A DNA stretch of 64,000 nt from SIG589 sp045652465. Its GTDB lineage: Bacteria; Bacillota; Clostridia; Oscillospirales; Acutalibacteraceae. The stretch spans positions 1 through 64,000 of the forward strand of contig JAZRUI010000004.1 of assembly GCA_045652465.1 (NCBI GenBank), written 5' to 3'. Every line of letters starts with the position of its first letter. Position 1 is the stretch's first letter. The notes below the pieces were generated by a model. The model had not been told where the DNA came from, did no database searches, and saw only the letters and a program-made list of their open reading frames with translations. This document shows positions 59,956-64,000 of this stretch, piece by piece. The position numbers were made by a program, and so were the translations under genes.

Positions 59956-60888
59956 ATGCAAATATTTTTGGCGGTTTTGCTTTTTTGTTTGGGACTTTTG
60001 TTCACGGCTTGGGGAGGCGACAGTTTTGTTTCCGCCGCCGCCCGCATTTCGGAAATTTTTTCGGTTCCAAAATTTATTATCGGCGCAACGGTTGTTGCGG
60101 TTGCAACGACCATGCCCGAACTTATAGTTTCGCTTCTCGCGGCATCGGCAGGCAAAACCGATATGTCGGCATCGGGCGCTATCGGCTCGGTAACCGCCAA
60201 CACCGGTCTGATTCTTGCCCTTTCGGCGGTTTTTATGCCCGCTAATGCCAAGAACAGCCGTTTTAAGTTTATCCTGCTCATTGTTGCGGTTTCGGTTCTC
60301 TTAATCGGCTCGCTTTCGGGCAGGCTATCCCCCTTCGCTTCCCTTATTCTCGCGGCAATTTTTGCCCTTTTTATTTTCGAGAATATCCGCTCCCTAAAAC
60401 CGCAAAAGGAGGAGCGCGAGGATTCCTCGGCGGGGCTTTTTATTTCGATAGTTTCGTTTCTTTTCGGCGCAGCGGGAATTGTTATAGGCGCTCGCCTTTT
60501 GGTTGATAACGCCGCGGTCCTCGCAAGAATATGCGGCATCAGCGAGGCGGTTATTGCCGCAACGATTTTGGCTATCGGAACCTCGCTGCCTGAACTGACA
60601 ACAACTCTTTGCGCCATAAGGCGGAATGAAAGTTCGCTCTCTATCGGCAACATTTTGGGCGCAAACATAATCGACATAACGGTTATTTTGCCCGCCTGTT
60701 CGCTTATATCGGGCGCGCCTATTCCCATCGAGCGGCGAACCCTGTTTTTCGCCCTTCCCGCCTGTCTTCTTATAATATGTATAGCGGCGGTTCCTGTTTT
60801 GTGGCATCAAAGGCTTAAAAGAACACACGGTTTTTTAATGCTTTTTGCATATTTTATCTATATCGTTTTAACCATCATTTCGGGCTAA
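59956..60888 (+). CDS. Calcium/sodium antiporter family protein (CaCA, YrbG type)
   Basis: 310 residues with about ten membrane helices and two alpha repeats in inverted orientation: GATVVAVATTMPELIVSLLA with SVTANTG, and AATILAIGTSLPELTTTLCA with GNILGANIIDI. It exchanges Ca2+ (or K+/H+) for Na+. Start ATG 59956 follows GAGGAG. The first repeat has TT rather than the more usual TS before MPE. Confidence 0.92.
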   Translation: MQIFLAVLLFCLGLLFTAWGGDSFVSAAARISEIFSVPKFIIGATVVAVATTMPELIVSLLAASAGKTDMSASGAIGSVTANTGLILALSAVFMPANAKNSRFKFILLIVAVSVLLIGSLSGRLSPFASLILAAIFALFIFENIRSLKPQKEEREDSSAGLFISIVSFLFGAAGIVIGARLLVDNAAVLARICGISEAVIAATILAIGTSLPELTTTLCAIRRNESSLSIGNILGANIIDITVILPACSLISGAPIPIERRTLFFALPACLLIICIAAVPVLWHQRLKRTHGFLMLFAYFIYIVLTIISG

Positions 60889-60916
60889 ACCCGAATTTTC
60901 TTAAAGGAGTGTTATT

Positions 60917-61396
60917 ATGGACAAATTACTTAACCTACTCGAAAAGGATGCAAGACTCACCCCCGCGCAGCTCGCCGTTATGACCGAGCGCGATGAGGGC
61001 GATATTAAGCGCGCCATTTTAGAGTTTGAAAAAAGCGGCACCATTTTAGGCTATCAGGCACTTGTTGACTGGGATAAGACCGACCGCGAATATGTCAGCG
61101 CCATTATCGAGCTCCGCATTACTCCGCAACGCGACCGCGGTTTTGATAAGGTTGCCGAAATGATTTATACCTTCCCCGAGGTTAAGAGCCTTTATTTAAT
61201 GTCGGGCGCTTATGACCTTCATGTTGTTTTGGAGGGAAAGACCATGCGCGAGGTTGCATCCTTCGTTTCGGACAAGCTTGCAACCATTGACTCCGTTTTA
61301 TCCACCTCGACCCATTTTGTTCTCAAAAAATATAAGGACAAGGGCGTTATTTATGAAGCTGAAGAAACCGATGGAAGAGGTAGCTGCTTAGTATGA
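60917..61396 (+). CDS. Lrp/AsnC family transcriptional regulator
   Basis: 159 residues: N-terminal helix-turn-helix (LLNLLEKDARLTPAQLAVMTERDEGDIKRAI) and C-terminal RAM ligand-binding domain (VKSLYLMSGAYDLHVVLEG). It overlaps the aminotransferase by four bases, so it likely senses an amino acid and controls its own operon. AAAGGAG precedes the ATG. The C-terminus carries a GSCLV end with a cysteine. Confidence 0.93.
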   Translation: MDKLLNLLEKDARLTPAQLAVMTERDEGDIKRAILEFEKSGTILGYQALVDWDKTDREYVSAIIELRITPQRDRGFDKVAEMIYTFPEVKSLYLMSGAYDLHVVLEGKTMREVASFVSDKLATIDSVLSTSTHFVLKKYKDKGVIYEAEETDGRGSCLV

Positions 61397-62559
61397 TAAA
61401 TTATGAAAAGCTCCTTTCCGATAAGGCGCAAAATATCGCTCCTTCGGGCATTCGAAAGTTTTTTGATTTGACCGAAAAAATGGGCGATGTTACGGCTCTT
61501 ACGGTTGGACAACCCGACTTTGTAACCCCTTGGCACATTCGCGAAGCCGCGATTGAAAGCCTTAAAAAGGGTCGCACCTACTACACATCGAATGCAGGTC
61601 TAACCCCGCTTCGCGAGGAGATTTGCAACTATATGGAGCGCCGTTTTGGCCTCCGCTATGACCCTAAAACCGAGGCACTCGTTACGGTTGGCGGAAGCGA
61701 AGCTATCGACATTACGGTTAGAGCTGTTGTCAGAGCCGGCGATGAGGTTATTATCCCCGAGCCCTGCTTCGTTTGTTATGCTCCGATTGTGTCGCTCGCG
61801 GGCGGAATTCCCGTTAAGCTTCCCCTTCGATATGAGGATAAATTCAAATTAACTCCCGAACTTTTGAAGGGCGCAATAACCGAGCGCACTAAGCTTTTGG
61901 TCCTCGCATTCCCCAACAATCCCACAGGCGCCATCATGACCAAAGAGGATTTGGAGCCTATCGCAAAAATCCTTCGCGGAACCGATATTTTAGTGCTTTC
62001 GGATGAGATTTATGCCGAGCTGACCTATGGCAAAAAGCATTGCTCTATCGCCTCGCTTGAGGGCATGAGAGAGCGCACTATTATCGCCAGCGGTTTCTCA
62101 AAAGCCTATGCTATGACGGGCTGGAGAATGGGCTACACCCTCGCTCCCGCTCCCATAACCGAGCAAATGTATAAAATCCATCAATACGCCATTATGTGCG
62201 CCCCGACAACCAGCCAGTTTGCGGCTGTTGAAGCGCTCAAAAACGGCGATGATGACATCGAATATATGCGCGAAGAATATGACCAACGCCGCCGCCTTAT
62301 AATCGACGGATTTAAATCAATCGGACTCGACTGTTTCGTTCCCGAAGGCGCTTTTTATGCCTTCCCCAACATCGGAAAATTCGGAATGAGCAGCGAAGAC
62401 TTTTGCCTTAAATTGCTCGAGCAAAAAAAGGTTGCTATCGTTCCCGGAACCGCCTTCGGCGAATCGGGCGAAGGCTTCGCAAGAATCTCCTATGCCTACT
62501 CGGTTAAGCATATAAGCACAGCCATTGAAAAGATGGGCGAATTCATTAAAGAACTTTAA
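61393..62559 (+). CDS. Class I/II aminotransferase (PLP)
   Basis: 388 residues. PLP lysine in SGFSKAYAMTGWRMGY, NPTGAIMTKED and the aspartate DEIYAELTYG fit the aspartate/aromatic aminotransferase subgroup I-gamma. Which amino acid it serves cannot be told, but coupling to an Lrp-type regulator suggests an amino acid catabolic or biosynthetic role. ATGA overlap with the regulator. Confidence 0.93.
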   Translation: MINYEKLLSDKAQNIAPSGIRKFFDLTEKMGDVTALTVGQPDFVTPWHIREAAIESLKKGRTYYTSNAGLTPLREEICNYMERRFGLRYDPKTEALVTVGGSEAIDITVRAVVRAGDEVIIPEPCFVCYAPIVSLAGGIPVKLPLRYEDKFKLTPELLKGAITERTKLLVLAFPNNPTGAIMTKEDLEPIAKILRGTDILVLSDEIYAELTYGKKHCSIASLEGMRERTIIASGFSKAYAMTGWRMGYTLAPAPITEQMYKIHQYAIMCAPTTSQFAAVEALKNGDDDIEYMREEYDQRRRLIIDGFKSIGLDCFVPEGAFYAFPNIGKFGMSSEDFCLKLLEQKKVAIVPGTAFGESGEGFARISYAYSVKHISTAIEKMGEFIKEL

Positions 62560-62598
62560 AAAGAAGCGCTGAGAAATGCTCTCGGCGCTTCTTTTTTT
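62559..62598 (+). terminator. Intrinsic terminator after the aminotransferase gene
   Basis: Stem GAAGCGCTGAGA / CTCTCGGCGCTTC with a small AATG-type loop and a T7 tail on the plus strand. Confidence 0.92.
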
Positions 62599-62690
62599 GC
62601 CATTTTAATGCGCTAAATTGTTTTTTCGCCAATTTTTGTTGAAAATAACCACATTTTTTTAAAAATAAGTATTGAAATTAGGAACAAATA

Positions 62691-62706
62691 ATGGTAAACT
62701 TACCAT
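62691..62706. promoter_or_regulatory. Palindrome before the secreted protein gene
   Basis: ATGGTAA / TTACCAT with an AC centre. It overlaps a possible promoter TTGAAA-17-TAAACT and lies about 45 bases before the start codon, a likely operator position. Confidence 0.5.
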
Positions 62707-62752
62707 AGGTTATTCTCATTATTATATTTTAATAGCAAAGGAGAATGTGAGA

Positions 62753-64000
62753 TGAAAAAAACCTTAAGTATCATCCTTGCGGTTTTGATGATTGTTGGTA
62801 CCCTTTCGGTACTTACAATCCTCCCCACAACTGCTGAGGAATCAGGCCCCGTTAACCTCATCGTTAACGGTGATTTCGAAGGTGTTGACACCAATGGTGA
62901 CGGCACCGTTGACAAATGGGGCTACGACGCTGATGACCAAGCAGCCAGCACCTATCCCGGCGAATTTGTCGAGAACAGACCCTATGGCTGGCGCACCAAT
63001 CACGCTACTTACGGCAACGCCGTTACCAGCTATGGTTCCACAATTGAACCCGCAGGCTACATAACCAATTACAACAATATTGTTGGTTCTGTTAACCGTG
63101 GTCAAATCATGTTCCAAGATGTTAGACTTGAAGCAGGCAAAACCTATGTTGCTTCTGCTAAGCTTGGCTTCCGTCCCAACACTGAGGACCCCACTGCTCA
63201 AACCGCATGGTCCATTGATATGTTTATGGATGCCGAAACCGGAATTACAAATGCCAACAGAAGCGTTGTAGGCACTGTTGATTGGTCGGTTAGAAAGGCT
63301 CTTGCTTTTGAAAAAATCGAAGGCACCGACCTTTACGGCGCAGGCGATATGACCGATGAAACCTTCACCTTTAATGCTGATGATTTCATTGCTGCCAACA
63401 ACCTCACCCCGGGAGCAGACGGCAAATATCACGCTCGTCTTGTTATTTATAACTACTCCTGGAGTGCTGCAGCAACCTTCTGCTCGCTTATCGATGATAT
63501 TACCCTCTATGAATGCGCAAGCATTTCGGCAGGTAACGGCGGTTATGTAACCGGCGATACCGATGCAACCACAGGCGAAGACTTCACCGTTACCGCAGTT
63601 CCCTACTACGGCAACACCTTCCTCGGTTGGTATGAGGGCGACACTCTCGTTTCCTCCGATGTTACCTATAGCGGCAAGCTCAACAAGAGCATTGTTGCTA
63701 AGTTCAATGTTTACAACCAGATTGTTGACGGTAACTTTGAATCCGGCACTACCGCAGGTCAGGATTTCTTCAATGCAAAGTCTAATGCTGCAAATGCAGG
63801 ACACAATGTTGTAATTGATAATCCCACAGGCGGCACTGTTCACGGCGATAAGGTGCTTAAGGTTAACCCCGCTACCGCCGTTAACACCAACTGTGATATT
63901 CTTACCATTCCTTTCCAGGTTAAGAAAAACACCCGCTATGTAATGCACCTTTCCTACTACTCTGTTGACCTTGATGGAACAGGTTATGTAGGTTTGTTCT
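62753..64000 (+). CDS. Secreted multidomain surface protein (5' part)
   Basis: At least 416 residues, cut by the window edge. ATG 62753 follows AAAGGAG at 8 bases. The N-terminus MKKTLSIILAVLMIVGTLSV is a signal peptide with likely cleavage after ILPTTAEE-type residues. Then comes a domain starting NLIVNGDFEGVD, typical of carbohydrate-binding jelly-roll modules, an InlB/bacterial-repeat-like unit around FLGWYEGDTLVSSDVTYSGK with KFNVYN, and a second NGDFE-like module (IVDGNFESGT). It is probably a large cell-surface or extracellular polysaccharide-binding protein; no enzyme domain is in view. Confidence 0.85.

Noticed and set aside
59916..60728. 270-codon open frame on the minus strand opposite the exchanger
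   Set aside because: It is antisense to a gene with clear membrane repeats, its composition is low-complexity and no ribosome binding site or family match is visible.
62842..63948. 368-codon open frame on the minus strand opposite the secreted protein
   Set aside because: The plus frame has a signal peptide, a strong Shine-Dalgarno and recognisable modules; the antisense frame is open only because of its codon bias.

Overview
The window looks like chromosomal sequence from a spore-forming, low-to-mid GC member of the Bacillota, class Clostridia. The type is an uncultured gut lineage near Oscillospirales or Christensenellales; that placement is inference from gene content and style, not from a marker search. 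Supporting signs are the spoIIAA-spoIIAB-sigF operon, a Gram-positive PolC replicase, the order rpsB-tsf / pyrH-frr-uppS-cdsA-dxr-rseP-ispG-polC, the clusters tig-clpP-clpX and rplS-lepB-rbgA-rnhB-yraN, ThyX in place of ThyA, strong G+A-rich ribosome binding sites and many TTGACA-17-TATAAT promoters.

Layout. At 1-154 a strong leftward promoter and leader resemble the start of an rRNA operon lying outside the window. From 240 to 44590 every gene is on the minus strand. In transcription order from the right these are: thyX-tmk-DJ-1-cyclo-ligase-mltG-U32 protein-PBP; alaS-HIT-phosphoribosyltransferase-comEC-holA-rnmV-WYL regulator; rpsB-tsf; three tandem PHP phosphoesterase-like genes and a heterodimeric ABC exporter, which interrupt the usual tsf-pyrH junction; pyrH through polC; an M23/G5 cell-wall peptidase; a divergent type II topoisomerase pair; valS-folC; and the spoIIA operon. 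PRPP synthetase (prs, plus strand) starts at 44756.

Between prs and clpX (45.9-50.06 kb) lies an accessory island. It has a four-gene minus-strand operon (PPP-family phosphatase, cyclic-phosphate-processing receiver protein, two unknown proteins), a divergent helix-turn-helix protein resembling a WYL regulator without its WYL domain, and a membrane protein of unknown function boxed between exact copies of the clpX 3' end. After it come clpX-clpP-tig, a metallophosphoesterase, a small DUF1540 protein, thrC, an M19 dipeptidase, and yraN-rnhB-rbgA-lepB-rplS on the minus strand. A Na+/Ca2+-type exchanger, an Lrp/AsnC regulator with an aminotransferase, and the start of a large secreted repeat protein that runs off the right edge are on the plus strand.

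Most genes are core housekeeping: translation, isoprenoid and phospholipid precursors, replication, envelope and proteolysis. Points of most interest are a PolC lacking its proofreading exonuclease, an exporter preceded by an attenuator-like leader, an RNA-repair-like accessory operon, the 31-bp clpX-tail repeat, a 21-bp inverted repeat bracketing the M23 gene promoter, structured leaders before rpsB and rplS, a histone-H1-like tail on trigger factor, and the PHP triplication. No gene-free stretch exceeds about 260 bases. I found no tRNA, CRISPR array, transposase or integrase.
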